64,000 nucleotides of DNA. It comes from Aphelocoma coerulescens (lineage: Eukaryota > Chordata > Aves > Passeriformes > Corvidae). Made by a program: the position numbers and the translations under genes. Where the stretch lies: positions 64,501 to 128,500 of the forward strand of contig NW_027183613.1 of assembly GCF_041296385.1 (NCBI RefSeq). The letters run 5' to 3'. The notes under the pieces were generated by a model. The model searched no databases. It had not been told where the DNA came from and saw only the letters and a program-made list of their open reading frames with translations. Below are positions 8,706 through 21,890 of this stretch, one piece after another. How positions within the stretch are numbered: the stretch's first letter is position 1; each line of letters starts with the position of its first letter.

Positions 8706-10881
8706 GAGCTGAAAACTGGCTAAAAAGAAACAAAGTTGCTTCCTCTGCTCTTGCTGCAAGCAGGATGCAGAGGAGTGTGTATGTGTGTCCTTGTACAAAC
8801 GCTCTGAGAAGTTTGTCCGGTTTTTTTCCTCTCCCCCCTCTCAGGCTCAGTTGAAAGGCACAGAAACGCACAAAGTTCACTTCTGGGCATAGAGCAGCAA
8901 TAGGGGATACACATGATAAAGTCACCCCAAGACACAGGGACAGAGAATTCAGTGGAAAGACTCCGAGAATTCTGCTCCCAGAGATCATTCATTCCTGCTC
9001 ACACTGACCCTTGTAGAAAGGGGACATCGTTCCAGGCAGCCTGTACTGAGCATGTGGCTCCTGAGTGGGGTTTGTTGTTTAGGAAACCTGCTCAGGCTTT
9101 TCCATTCTTTCCTTCCAAACAGGAAAACTTCTCCTGGGGCTGTGTGCAGGCAGAGCCCTGAGGAGAGCAGGTGGCACATGGTGCGCTGGGCTGGGACAGC
9201 CAGCTGCAGAGCTCAAGGGAAGAAGCCCAAAGTGTCACAATGGCTCCTTGCCTTCCCATGCAACACCTGGGTCACAATGGTCTCCTTGATTCCATGAGGC
9301 CCCACTGTGTCACAATGGCTCCTTGGTTCCATCAGGTTCCGCAGTGTCACCATGGTCTCCTTTGATCCGCATTGTCATCATGGACAATTGGTTCCATGAG
9401 GCCCCGCAGTGTCACAATGGTCCCTTGCTTCCATAGCTTTTACGTTGTAACAATGGACTCCTTGCTTCTATGAGCTAGCCTGCTTTTTGCAGAGGTGTCT
9501 TTGGTTCCCACAAGGCCCCGCTGTGTCTCAGTGCACCCTGGCTTCCATGTGGATCTGGAGTATCACAAAGGCTCCTTGGTTCCACCAGGTCCTGCTGTGT
9601 CACAATGGGTCCTGTGGTCCCTGAGGCCCTCCAAAGTCATTGTGGAGGCTTGCTTCCATGAGGTTCCATTATGTGCCAGTGGTCATCTTGGTTCCAGGAG
9701 TTTCCTTAGTGTCACAATGCTCTCCATGCTTCCATTAGGCCCTGCTTTGCCACAATGGTCCCCTTGTTTCCATGAGGCCCCGCTGTGTCACAATGGACCT
9801 ATGGTTCCATGATGTTGCGTGGTGTCACCGTGCTCTTCTTGAATCCGCCGTGTAACCATGGACCATTGGTTCCATGCAGCCGTGTCACAATGGGCTCCTT
9901 GATTCCATGATTCCCCACGGTGTCACAATGGAGCCTTGTTTCTAGGAGGTTCTGTACTGTCACAATTGCCTCCTTGATGCCATCAGCCCCTGCAGTGTCA
10001 CAATGGCTCCTTGGTTCCATGAGGAACACAATAGCTTGGCATAAGCATTGAGCAACAGCTGCTGAACACACCTGGCAACATCTGCTTGCATCAAAAGAGT
10101 GCTTCGAGCTGACAATGGCACCAGCAGCTTCCATCTGCAACAGAGACCCAGGAAAGGACAGGCTGTGCCGGTTTGGACAAATGTGGAGGAAAATATCCTC
10201 TGATAGAAGGCAGGTTACACCCAGCCCTCCCCCACCAGGGTTTTGGAAAAAAGAACTTTCCTGGGAAGAAAGTGAAAGAGATAAAAACTATTTTTTTAAC
10301 AAACACACAGGAAAAGGATAACAATGTTAAATATTAAAAGCTCTCGCTGTGCAGAGAAAGCTGGGATAATTTGAGAGTCCTTCTGTGTTTCGGTGGGGTC
10401 TCCTGAAACATCCATAGACAGCGAGGCCCGTGCAAAGAAACAGGGAGCGATTCTTGAGAGAAGTTTCAGAGCTCTTTCTTCTCCAGCCACATGGGCGGGG
10501 CACTGCCAAAGAACTGAGCAATCACAGCACAACCAGGGCCCTCCTGGCACAGGGCAACACAAAATAAGCAGTGCTGAACAGGATTAGGGCACATGTGAGC
10601 AGGGAGCAGGGAGACCCCGTGCCCAGGCCATGCCTCTACCCCAGGGTCCCCTCTCCCATGACCTCATGGCAGGGGGGAGGAACCCCAACACTTCCGTAGG
10701 TGTAGTCTCTCTCCTCCTCCTTGCAGCTGGCTCATGGGCCCACATTCAGGGCCCCCACCTCGGGAGAAAATTCTCCCAATGTGCTCTGATGTTGAAAGAG
10801 TCAAGAAGAGAAGAAGGGAAAAAAAAACCCCGAAGTCCCAGGAAAACAAAGTTCAACTCTCCATCTCCCCCCAGAGAAAAG
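8706..10881 (+). repeat. Array copy 5 (2176 bases)
   Basis: ACATGATAAAG form, CTTCCAAACAGG form, GATCTGG form and GGGTTTTGG near 10238 (shared with copy 4). It returns to CCGCCGTG and GTGCTTCGAG as in copies 1 and 2. Private ACAATGTTAAAT near 10321. First copy with AAGTTTCAGAG in place of AAGTTGCAGAG. Confidence 0.95.
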
Positions 10882-13057
10882 GAGCTGAAAACTGGCTAAA
10901 AAGAAACAAAGTTGCTTCCTCTGCTCTTGCTGCAAGCAGGATGCAGAGGAGTGTGTATGTGTGTCCTTGAACAAACGCTCTGAGAAGTTTGTCCGGTTTT
11001 TTTCCTCTCCCCCCTCTCAGGCTCAGTTGAAAGGCACAGAAACGCACAAAGTTCACTTCTGGGCATAGAGCAGCAATAGGGGATACACACAATAAAGTCA
11101 CCCCAAGACACAGGGACAGAGAATTCAGTGGAAAGACTCCGAGAATTCTGCTCCCAGAGATCATTCATTCCTGCTCACACTGACCCTTGTAGAAAGGGGA
11201 CATCGTTCCAGGCAGCCTGTACTGAGTATGTGGCTCCAGAGTGGCGTTTGTTGTTTAGGAAACCTGCTCAGGCTTTTCCATTCTTTCCTTCCAAACAGGA
11301 AAACTTCTCCTGGGGCTGTGTGCAGGCAGAGCCCTGAGGAGAGCAGGTGGCACATGGTGCGCTGGGCTGGGACAGCCAGCTGCAGAGCTCAAGGGAAGAA
11401 GCCCAAAGTGTCACAATGGCTCCTTGCCTTCCCATGCAACACCTGGGTCACAATGGTCTCCTTGATTCCATGAGGCCCCACTGTGTCACAATGGCTCCTT
11501 GGTTCCATCAGGTTCCGCAGTGTCACCATGGTCTCCTTTGATCCGCATTGTCATCATGGACAATTGGTTCCATGAGGCCCCGCAGTGTCACAATGGTCCC
11601 TTGCTTCCATAGCTTTTACGTTGTAACAATGGACTCCTTGCTTCTATGAGCTAGCCTGCTTTTTGCAGAGGTGTCTTTGGTTCCAACAAGGCCCCGCTGT
11701 GTCTCAGTGCACCCTGGCTTCCATGTGGATGTGGAGTATCACAAAGGCTCCTTGGTTCCACCAGGTCCTGCTGTGTCACAATGGGTCCTGTGGTCCCTGA
11801 GGCCCTCCAAAGTCATTGTGGAGGCTTGCTTCCATGAGGTTCCATTATGTGCCAGTGGTCATCTTGGTTCCAGGAGTTTCCTTAGTGTCACAATGCTCTC
11901 CATGCTTCCATTAGGCCCTGCTTTGCCACAATGGTCCCCTTGTTTCCATGAGGCCCCGCTGTGTCACAATGGACCTATGGTTCCATGATGTTGCGTGGTG
12001 TCACCGTGCTCTTCTTGAATCCGCCGTGTAACCATGGACCATTGGTTCCATGCAGCCGTGTCACAATGGGCTCCTTGATTCCATGATTCCCCACGGTGTC
12101 ACAATGGAGCCTTGTTTCTAGGAGGTTCTGTACTGTCACAATTGCCTCCTTGATGCCATCAGCCCCTGCAGTGTCACAATGGCTCCTTGGTTCCATGAGG
12201 AACACAATAGCTTGGCATAAGCATTGAGCAACAGCTGCTGAACACACCTGGCAACATCTGCTTGCATCAAAAGAGGGCTTCAAGCTGACAATGGCACCAG
12301 CAGCTTCCATCTGCAACAGAGACCCAGGAAAGGACAGGCTGTGCCGGTTTGGACAAATGTGGAGGAAAATATCCTCTGATAGAAGGCAGGTTACACCCAG
12401 CCCTCCCCCACCAGGTTTTTGGAAAAAAGAACTTTCCTGGGAAGAAAGTGAAAGAGATAAAAACTATTTTTTTAACAAACACACAGGAAAAGGATAACAA
12501 TGCTAAATATTAAAAGCTCTCGCTGTGCAGAGAAAGCTGGGATAATTTGAGAGTCCTTCTGTGTTTCGGTGGGGTCTCCTGAAACATCCATAGACTGCGA
12601 GGCCCGTGCAAAGAAACAGGGAGCCATTCTTGAGAGAAGTTGCAGAGCTCTTTCTTCTCCAGCCACATGGGCGGGGCACTGCCAAAGAACTGAGCAATCA
12701 CAGCACAACCAGGGCCCTCCTCGCACAAGGCAACACAAAATAAGCAGTGCTGAACAGGATTAGGGCACATGTGAGCAGGGAGCAGGGAGACCCCGTGCCC
12801 AGGCCATGCCTCTACCCCAGGGTCCCCTCTCCCATGACCGCATGGCAGGAGGGAGGAACCCCAACACTTCCGTAGGTGTAGTCTCTCTCCTCCTCCTTGC
12901 AGCTGGCTCATGGGCCCACATTCAGGGCCCCCACCTCGGGAGAAAATTCTCCCAATGTGCTCTGATGTTGAAAGAGTCAAGAAGAGAAGAAGGGAAAAAA
13001 AAACCCCGAAGTCCCAGGAAAACAAAGTTCAACTCTCCATCTCCCCCCAGAGAAAAG
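10882..13057 (+). repeat. Array copy 6 (2176 bases)
   Basis: Nearly identical to copy 1. The clear differences I noticed are TTCCAACAAGG for TTCCCACAAGG and GAGGGCTTCAAG for GAGTGCTTCGAG. It shares AATAAA, AGACTGCGAG, CCTCGCACAAGG and ACCGCATGG with copy 1. Confidence 0.95.
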
Positions 13058-15232
13058 GAGCTGAAAACTGGCTAAAAAGAAACAAAGTTGCTTCCTCTGC
13101 TCTTGCTGCAAGCAGGATGCAGAGGAGTGTGTATGTGTGTCCTTGAACAAACGCTCTGAGAAGTTTGTCCGGTTTTTTTCCTCTCCCCCCTCTCAGGCTC
13201 AGTTGAAAGGCACAGAAACGCACAAAGTTCACTTCTGGGCATAGAGCAGCAATAGGGGATACACATGATAAAGTCACCCCAAGACACAGGGACAGAGAAT
13301 TCAGTGGAAAGACTCCGAGAATTCTGCTCCCAGAGATCATTCATTCCTGCTCACACTGACCCTTGTAGAAAGGGGACATCGTTCCAGGCAGCCTGTACTG
13401 AGTATGTGGCTCCAGAGTGGCGTTTGTTGTTTAGGAAACCTGCTCAGGCTTTTCCATTCTTTCCTTCCAAACAGGAAAACTTCTCCTGGGGCTGTGTGCA
13501 GGCAGAGCCCTGAGGAGAGCAGGTGGCACATGGTGCGCTGGGCTGGGACAGCCAGCTGCAGAGCTCAAGGGAAGAAGCCCAAAGTGTCACAATGGCTCCT
13601 TGCCTTCCCATGCAACACCTGGGTCACAATGGTCTCCTTGATTCCATGAGGCCCCACTGTGTCACAATGGCTCCTTGGTTCCATCAGGTTCCGCAGTGTC
13701 ACCATGGTCTCCTTTGATCCGCATTGTCATCATGGACAATTGGTTCCATGAGGCCCCGCAGTGTCACAATGGTCCCTTGCTTCCATAGCTTTTACGTTGT
13801 AACAATGGACTCCTTGCTTCTATGAGCTAGCCTGCTTTTTGCAGAGGTGTCTTTGGTTCCAACAAGGCCCCGCTGTGTCTCAGTGCACCCTGGCTTCCAT
13901 GTGGATGTGGAGTATCACAAAGGCTCCTTGGTTCCACCAGGTCCTGCTGTGTCACAATGGGTCCTGTGGTCCCTGAGGCCCTCCAAAGTCATTGTGGAGG
14001 CTTGCTTCCATGAGGTTCCATTATGTGCCAGTGGTCATCTTGGTTCCAGGAGTTTCCTTAGTGTCACAATGCTCTCCATGCTTCCATTAGGCCCTGCTTT
14101 GCCACAATGGTCCCCTTGTTTCCATGAGGCCCCGCTGTGTCACAATGGACCTATGGTTCCATGATGTTGCGTGGTGTCACCGTGCTCTTCTTGAATCCGC
14201 CGTGTAACCATGGACCATTGGTTCCATGCAGCCGTGTCACAATGGGCTCCTTGATTCCATGATTCCCCACGGTGTCACAATGGAGCCTTGTTTCTAGGAG
14301 GTTCTGTACTGTCACAATTGCCTCCTTGATGCCATCAGCCCCTGCAGTGTCACAATGGCTCCTTGGTTCCATGAGGAACACAATAGCTTGGCATAAGCAT
14401 TGAGCAACAGCTGCTGAACACACCTGGCAACATCTGCTTGCATCAAAAGAGTGCTTCGAGCTGACAATGGCACCAGCAGCTTCCATCTGCAACAGAGACC
14501 CAGGAAAGGACAGGCTGTGCCGGTTTGGACAAATGTGGAGGAAAATATCCTCTGATAGAAGGCAGGTTACACCCAGCCCTCCCCCACCAGGTTTTTGGAA
14601 AAAAGAACTTTCCTGGGAAGAAAGTGAAAGGATAAAAACTATTTTTTTAACAAACACACAGGAAAAGGATAACAATGCTAAATATTAAAAGCTCTCGCTG
14701 TGCAGAGAAAGCTGGGATAATTTGAGAGTCCTTCTGTGTTTCGGTGGGGTCTCCTGAAACATCCATAGACTGCGAGGCCCGTGCAAAGAAACAGGGAGCC
14801 ATTCTTGAGAGAAGTTGCAGAGCTCTTTCTTCTCCAGCCACATGGGCGGGGCACTGCCAAAGAACTGAGCAATCACAGCACAACCAGGGCCCTCCTCGCA
14901 CAAGGCAACACAAAATAAGCAGTGCTGAACAGGATTAGGGCACATGTGAGCAGGGAGCAGGGAGACCCCGTGCCCAGGCCATGCCTCTACCCCAGGGTCC
15001 CCTCTCCCATGACCTCATGGCAGGGGGGAGGAACCCCAACACTTCCGTAGGTGTAGTCTCTCTCCTCCTCCTTGCAGCTGGCTCATGGGCCCACATTCAG
15101 GGCCCCCACCTCGGGAGAAAATTCTCCCAATGTGCTCTGATGTTGAAAGAGTCAAGAAGAGAAGAAGGGAAAAAAAAACCCCGAAGTCCCAGGAAAACAA
15201 AGTTCAACTCTCCATCTCCCCCCAGAGAAAAG
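13058..15232 (+). repeat. Array copy 7 (2175 bases)
   Basis: Like copies 1 and 6, but with ACATGATAAAG and, at the right end, ACCTCATGG. One base is missing at about 14630 (GTGAAAGGATAAAA for GTGAAAGAGATAAAA), which explains the 2175 length. This deletion joins two reverse-strand frames into a 174-codon frame found in no other copy except, by a different start, copy 17. Confidence 0.95.
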
Positions 15233-17449
15233 GAGCTGAAAACTGGCTAAAAAGAAACAAAGTTGCTTCCTCTGCTCTTGCTGCAAGCAGGATGCAGAGG
15301 AGTGTGTATGTGTGTCCTTGAACAAACGCTCTGAGAAGTTTGTCCGGTTTTTTTCCTCTCCCCCCTCTCAGGCTCAGTTGAAAGGCACAGAAACGCACAA
15401 AGTTCACTTCTGGGCATAGAGCAGCAATAGGGGATACACACGATAAAGTCACCCCAAGACACAGGGACAGAGAATTCAGTGGAAAGACTCCGAGAATTCT
15501 GCTCCCAGAGATCATTCATTCCTGCTCACACTGACCCTTGTAGAAAGGGGACATCGTTCCAGGCAGCCTGTACTGAGCATGTGGCTCCTGAGTGGCGTTT
15601 GTTGTTTAGGAAACCTGCTCAGGCTTTTCCATTCTTTCCTTCCAAACAGGAAAACTTCTCCTGGGGCTGTGTGCAGGCAGAGCCCTGAGGAGAGCAGGTG
15701 GCACATGGTGCGCTGGGCTGGGACAGCCAGCTGCAGAGCTCAAGGGAAGAAGCCCAAAGTGTCACAATGGCTCCTTGCCTTCCCATGCAACACCTGGGTC
15801 ACAATGGTCTCCTTGATTCCATGAGGCCCCACTGTGTCACAATGGCTCCTTGGTTCCATCAGGTTCCGCAGTGTCACCATGGTCTCCTTTGATCCGCATT
15901 GTCATCATGGACAATTGGTTCCATGAGGCCCCGCAGTGTCACAATGGTCCCTTGGTTCCATAGCTTTTACGTTGTAACAATGGACTCCTTGCTTCTATGA
16001 GCTAGCCTGCTTTTTGCAGAGGTGTCTTTGGTTCCCACAAGGCCCCGCTGTGTCTCAGTGCACCCTGGCTTCCATGTGGATCTGGAGTATCACAAAGGCT
16101 CCTTGGTTCCACCAGGTCCTGCTGTGTCACAATGGGTTCTGTGGTCCCTGAGGCCCTCCAAAGTCATTGTGGAGGCTTGCTTCCATGAGGTTCCATTATG
16201 TGCCAGTGGTCATCTTGGTTCCAGGAGTTTCCTTAGTGTCACAATGCTCTCCATGCTTCCATGATTCCCCACAATGTCCCAATGCTCTCCATGCTTCCAT
16301 TAGGCCCTGCTTTGCCACAATGGTCCCCTTGTTTCCATGAGGCCCCGCTGTGTCACAATGGACCTATGGTTCCGTGATGTTGCGTGGTGTCACCGTGCTC
16401 TTCTTGAATCCGCCGTGTAACCATGGACCATTGGTTCCATGCAGCCTGGCTGTGTCACAATGGGCTCCTTGATTCCATGATTCCCCACGGTGTCACAATG
16501 GAGCCTTGTTTCTAGGAGGTTCTGTACTGTCACAATTGCCTCCTTGATGCCATCAGCCCCTGCAGTGTCACAATGGCTCCTTGGTTCCATGAGGAACACA
16601 ATAGCTTGGCATAAGCATTGAGCAACAGCTGCTGAACACACCTGGCAACATCTGCTTGCATCAAAAGAGGGCTTCAAGCTGACAATGGCACCAGCAGCTT
16701 CCATCTGCAACAGAGACCCAGGAAAGGACAGGCTGTGCCGGTTTGGACAAATGTGGAGGAAAATATCCTCTGATAGAAGGCAGGTTACACCCAGCCCTCC
16801 CCCACCAGGTTTTTGGAAAAAAGAACTTTCCTGGGAAGAAAGTGAAAGAGATAAAAACTATTTTTTTAACAAACACACAGGAAAAGGATACCAATGCTAA
16901 ATATTAAAACCTCTCGCTGTGCAGAGAAAGCTGGGATAATTTGAGAGTCCTTCCGTGTTTCGGTGGGGTCTCCTGAAACATCCATAGACAGCGAGGCCCG
17001 TGCAAAGAAACAGGGAGCGATTCTTGAGAGAAGTTTCAGAGCTCTTTCTTCTCCAGCCACATGGGCGGGGCACTGCCAAAGAACTGAGCAATCACAGCAC
17101 AACCAGGGCCCTCCTCGCACAGGGCAACACAAAATAAGCAGTGCTGAACAGGATTAGGGCACATGTGAGCAGGGAGCAGGGAGACCCCGTGCCCAGGCCA
17201 TGCCTCTACCCCAGGGTCCCCTCTCCCATGACCTCATGGCAGGGGGGAGGAACCCCAACACTTCCGTAGGTGCAGTCTCTCTCCTCCTCCTTGCAGCTGG
17301 CTCATGGGCCCACATTCAGGGCCCCCACCTCGGGAGAAAATTCTCCCAATGTGCTCTGATGTTGAAAGAGTCAAGAAGAGAAGAAGGGAAAAAACCCCCA
17401 AAGTCCCAGGAAAACAAAGTTCAACTCTCCATCTCCCCCCAGAGAAAAG
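15233..17449 (+). repeat. Array copy 8 (2217 bases, first long-class copy)
   Basis: The left half is short-class-like, with GATCTGG and CTTCCAAACAGG. The minisatellite then carries the extra 38-base subunit at 16263-16300 and the 5-base CTGG-type insertion near 16445. The right half has the long-class signature: GGATACCAATGC, AAAACCTCTC, GGTGCAGTC and a six-A, five-C tract. It marks the transition from copies 1-7 to the long class. Confidence 0.95.
16263..16300 (+). repeat. Extra 38-base minisatellite subunit (copy 8)
   Basis: Sits between CTTCCAT and TAGGCCC and repeats the flanking AATGCTCTCCATGCTTCCAT, so one subunit is duplicated. Its first part, GATTCCCCACAATG, resembles GATTCCCCACGGTG in a later subunit near 16481, which suggests exchange between subunits. 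The same insertion is at 18483, 20704, 22925, 27327, 31721 and 33940. Confidence 0.9.
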
Positions 17450-19669
17450 GAGCTGAAAACTGGCTAAAAAGAAACAAAGTTGCTTCCTCTGCTCTTGCTG
17501 CAAGCAGGATGCAGAGGAGTGTGTATGTGTGTCCTTGAACAAACGCTCTGAGAAGTTTGTCTGGCTTTTTTTTCCTCTCCCCCCTCTCAGGCTCAGTTGA
17601 AAGGCACAGAAACGCACAAAGTTCACTTCTGGGCATAGAGCAGCAATAGGGGGATACACATGATAAAGTCACCCCAAGACACAGGGACAGAGAATTCAGT
17701 GGAAAGACTCCGAGAATTCTGCTCCCAGAGATCAATCATTCCTGCTCACACTGACCCTTGTAGAAAGGGGACATCGTTCCAGGCAGCCTGTACTGAGCAT
17801 GTGGCTCCTGAGTGGGGTTTGTTGTTTAGGAAACCTGCTCCGGCTTTTCCATTCTTTCCTTGCAAACAGGAAAACTTCTCCTGGGGCTGTGTGCAGGCAG
17901 AGCCCTGAGGAGAGCAGGTGGCACATGGTGCGCTGGGCTGGGACAGCCAGCTGCAGAGCTCAAGGGAAGAAGCCCAAAGTGTCACAATGGCTCCTTGCCT
18001 TCCCATGCAACACCTGGGTCACAATGGTCTCCTTGATTCCATGAGGCCCCACTGTGTCACAATGGCTCCTTGGTTCCATCGGGTTCCGCAGTGTCACCAT
18101 GGTCTCCTTTGATCCGCACTGTCATCATGGACAATTGGTTCCATGAGGCCCTGCAGTGTCACAATGGTCCCTTGGTTCCATAGCTTTTACGTTGTAACAA
18201 TGGACTCCTTGCTTCTATGAGCTAGCCTGCTTTTTGCAGAGGTGTCTTTGGTTCCAACAAGGCCCCGCTGTGTCTCAGTGCACCCTGGCTTCCATGTGGA
18301 TGTGGAGTATCACAAAGGCTCCTTGGTTCCACCAGGTCCTGCTGTGTCACAATGGGTCCTGTGGTCCCCGAGGCCCTCCAAAGTCATCGTGGAGGCTTGC
18401 TTCCATGAGGTTCCATTATGTGCCAGTGGTCATCTTGGTTCCAGGAGTTTCCTTAGTGTCACAATGCTCTCCATGCTTCCATGATTCCCCACAATGTCCC
18501 AATGCTCTCCAGGCTTCCATTAGGCCCTGCTTTGCCACAATGGTCCCCTTGTTTCCATGAGGCCCCGCTGTGTCACAATGGACGTACGGTTCCATGATGT
18601 TGCGTGGTGTCACCGTGCTCTTCTTGAATCCGCCGTGTAACCATGGACCATTGGTTCCATGCAGCCTGGCTGTGTCACAATGGGCTCCTTGATTCCATGA
18701 TTCCCCACGGTGTCACAATGGAGCCTTGTTTCTAGGAGGTTCTGTACTGTCACAATTGCCTCCTTGATGCCATCAGCCCCTGCAGTGTCACAATGGCTCC
18801 TTGGTTCCATGAGGAACACAATAGCTTGGCATAAGCATTGAGCAACAGCTGCTGAACACACCTGGCAACATCTGCTTGCATCAAAAGAGGGCTTCAAGCT
18901 GACAATGGCACCAGCAGCTTCCATCTGCAACCGAGACCCAGGAAAGGACAGGCTGTGCCGGTTTGGACAAATGTGGAGGAAAATATCCTCTGATAGAAGG
19001 CAGGTTACACCCAGCCCTCCCCCAACAGGTTTTTGGAAAAAAGAACTTTCCTGGGAAGAAAGTGAAAGAGATAAAAACTATTTTTTTAACAAACACACAG
19101 GAAAAGGATACCAATGCTAAATATTAAAACCTCTCGCTGTGCAGAGAAACCTGGGATAATTTGAGAGTCCTTCCGTGTTTCGGTGGGGTCTCCTGAAACA
19201 TCCATAGACAGCGAGGCCCGTGCAAAGAAACAGGGAGCGATTCTTGAGAGAAGTTTCAGAGCTCTTTCTTCTCCAGCCACATGGGCGGGGCACTGCCAAA
19301 GAACTGAGCAATCACAGCACAACCAGGGCCCTCCTGGCACAGGGCAACACAAAATAAGCAGTGCTGAACAGGATTAGGGCACATGTGAGCAGGGAGCAGG
19401 GAGACCCCGTGCCCAGGCCATGCCTCTACCCCAGGGTCCCCTCTCCCATGACCTCATGGCAGGGGGGAGGAACCCCAACACTTCCGTAGGTGCAGTCTCT
19501 CTCCTCCTCCTTGCAGCTGGCTCATGGGCCCACATTCAGGGCCCCCACCTCGGGAGAAAATTCTCCCAATGTGCTCTGATGTTGAAAGAGTCAAGAAGAG
19601 AAGAAGGGAAAAAACCCCCAAAGTCCCAGGAAAACAAAGTTCAACTCTCCATCTCCCCCCAGAGAAAAG
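17450..19669 (+). repeat. Array copy 9 (2220 bases, long class)
   Basis: Long class throughout: five G before ATACACATGATAAAG, GATCAATCATTCC, CTTGCAAAC, the 38-base subunit at 18483-18520, GGACGTACGG near 18581 and the 5-base insertion near 18665. The extra subunit reads CCAGGCTTCC here. ACCGAGACCC and CCCAACAGG are shared with copy 11. Confidence 0.95.
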
Positions 19670-21890
19670 GAGCTGAAAACTGGCTAAAAAGAAACAAAGT
19701 TGCTTCCCTCTGCTCTTGCTGCAAGCAGGATGCAGAGGAGTGTGTATGTGTGTCCTTGAACAAACGCTCTGAGAAGTTTGTCTGGCTTTTTTTTCCTCTC
19801 CCCCCTCTCAGGCTCAGTTGAAAGGCACAGAAATGCACAAAGTTCACTTCTGGGCATAGAGCAGCAATAGGGGGATACACATGATAAAGTCACCCCAAGA
19901 CACAGGGACAGAGAATTCAGTGGAAAGACTCCGAGAATTCTGCTCCCAGAGATCAATCATTCCTGCTCACACTGACCCTTGTAGAAAGGGGACATCGTTC
20001 CAGGCAGCCTGTACTGAGCATGTGGCTCCTGAGTGGGGTTTGTTGTTTAGGAAACCTGCTCCGGCTTTTCCATTCTTTCCTTGCAAACAGGAAAACTTCT
20101 CCTGGGGCTGTGTGCAGGCAGAGCCCTGAGGAGAGCAGGTGGCACATGGTGCGCTGGGCTGGGACAGCCAGCTGCAGAGCTCAAGGGAAGAAGCCCAAAG
20201 TGTCACAATGGCTCCTTGCCTTCCCATGCAACACCTGGGTCACAATGGTCTCCTTGATTCCATGAGGCCCCACTGTGTCACAATGGCTCCTTGGTTCTAT
20301 CGGGTTCCGCAGTGTCACCATGGTCTCCTTTGATCCGCACTGTCATCATGGACAATTGGTTCCATGAGGCCCTGCAGTGTCACAATGGTCCCTTGGTTCC
20401 ATAGCTTTTACGTTGTAACAATGGACTCCTTGCTTCTATGAGCTAGCCTGCTTTTTGCAGAGGTGTCTTTGGTTCCAACAAGGCCCCGCTGTGTCTCAGT
20501 GCACCCTGGCTTCCATGCGGATGTGGAGTATCACAAAGGCTCCTTGGTTCCACCAGGTCCTGCTGTGTCACAATGGGTCCTGTGGTCCCCGAGGCCCTCC
20601 AAAGTCATCGTGGAGGCTTGCTTCCATGAGGTTCCATTATGTGCCAGTGGTCATCTTGGTTCCAGGAGTTTCCTTAGTGTCACAATGCTCTCCATGCTTC
20701 CATGATTCCCCACAATGTCCCAATGCTCTCCATGCTTCCATTAGGCCCTGCTTTGCCACAATGGTCCCCTTGTTTCCATGAGGCCCCGCTGTGTCACAAT
20801 GGACGTACGGTTCCATGATGTTGCGTGGTGTCACCGTGCTCTTCTTGAATCCGCCGTGTAACCATGGACCATTGGTTCCATGCAGCCTGGCTGTGTCACA
20901 ATGGGCTCCTTGATTCCATGATTCCCCACGGTGTCACAATGGAGCCTTGTTTCTAGGAGGTTCTGTACTGTCACAATTGCCTCCTTGATGCCATCAGCCC
21001 CTGCAGTGTCACAATGGCTCCTTGGTTCCATGAGGAACACAATAGCTTGGCATAAGCATTGAGCAACAGCTGCTGAACACACCTGGCAACATCTGCTTGC
21101 ATCAAAAGAGGGCTTCAAGCTGACAATGGCACCAGCAGCTTCCATCTGCAACCGAGACCCAGGAAAGGACAGGCTGTGCCGGTTTGGACAAATGTGGAGG
21201 AAAATATCCTCTGATAGAAGGCAGGTTACACCCAGCCCTCCCCCACCAGGTTTTTGGAAAAAAGAACTTTCCTGGGAAGAAAGTGAAAGAGATAAAAACT
21301 ATTTTTTTAACAAACACACAGGAAAAGGATACCAATGCTAAATATTAAAACCTCTCGCTGTGCAGAGAAACCTGGGATAATTTGAGAGTCCTTCCGTGTT
21401 TCGGTGGGGTCTCCTGAAACATCCATAGACAGCGAGGCCCGTGCAAAGAAACAGGGAGCGATTCTTGAGAGAAGTTTCAGAGCTCTTTCTTCTCCAGCCA
21501 CATGGGCGGGGCACTGCCAAAGAACTGAGCAATCACAGCACAACCAGGGCCCTCCTGGCACAGGGCAACACAAAATAAGCAGTGCTGAACAGGATTAGGG
21601 CACATGTGAGCAGGGAGCAGGGAGACCCCGTGCCCAGGCCATGCCTCTACCCCAGGGTCCCCTCTCCCATGACCTCATGGCAGGGGGGAGGAACCCCAAC
21701 ACTTCCGTAGGTGCAGTCTCTCTCCTCCTCCTTGCAGCTGGCTCATGGGCCCACATTCAGGGCCCCCACCTCGGGAGAAAATTCTCCCAATGTGCTCTGA
21801 TGTTGAAAGAGTCAAGAAGAGAAGAAGGGAAAAAACCCCCAAAGTCCCAGGAAAACAAAGTTCAACTCTCCATCTCCCCCCAGAGAAAAG
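19670..21890 (+). repeat. Array copy 10 (2221 bases, long class)
   Basis: Long class, with an extra C in GCTTCCCTCTGC near 19705 that is shared only with copies 11 and 12. The 38-base subunit is at 20704-20741. TTCTATCGGG near 20295 is private. Almost identical to copy 11. Confidence 0.95.
20200..21040 (+). repeat. Embedded minisatellite block, long form (reference, copy 10)
   Basis: The same block as in copy 1 but 841 bases long. The 43-base excess is one extra 38-base subunit (20704-20741) plus a 5-base insertion (near 20886). The long form with both insertions is found in copies 8, 9, 10, 11, 13 and 15. Confidence 0.9.

Noticed and set aside
14151..14675. 174-codon reverse-strand open frame in copy 7, and 169 codons at the same place in copy 17
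   Set aside because: In copy 7 it exists only because of a one-base deletion near 14630; most copies have separate 113- and 77-codon frames here. Half of it lies in the minisatellite. No domain or family is recognisable.
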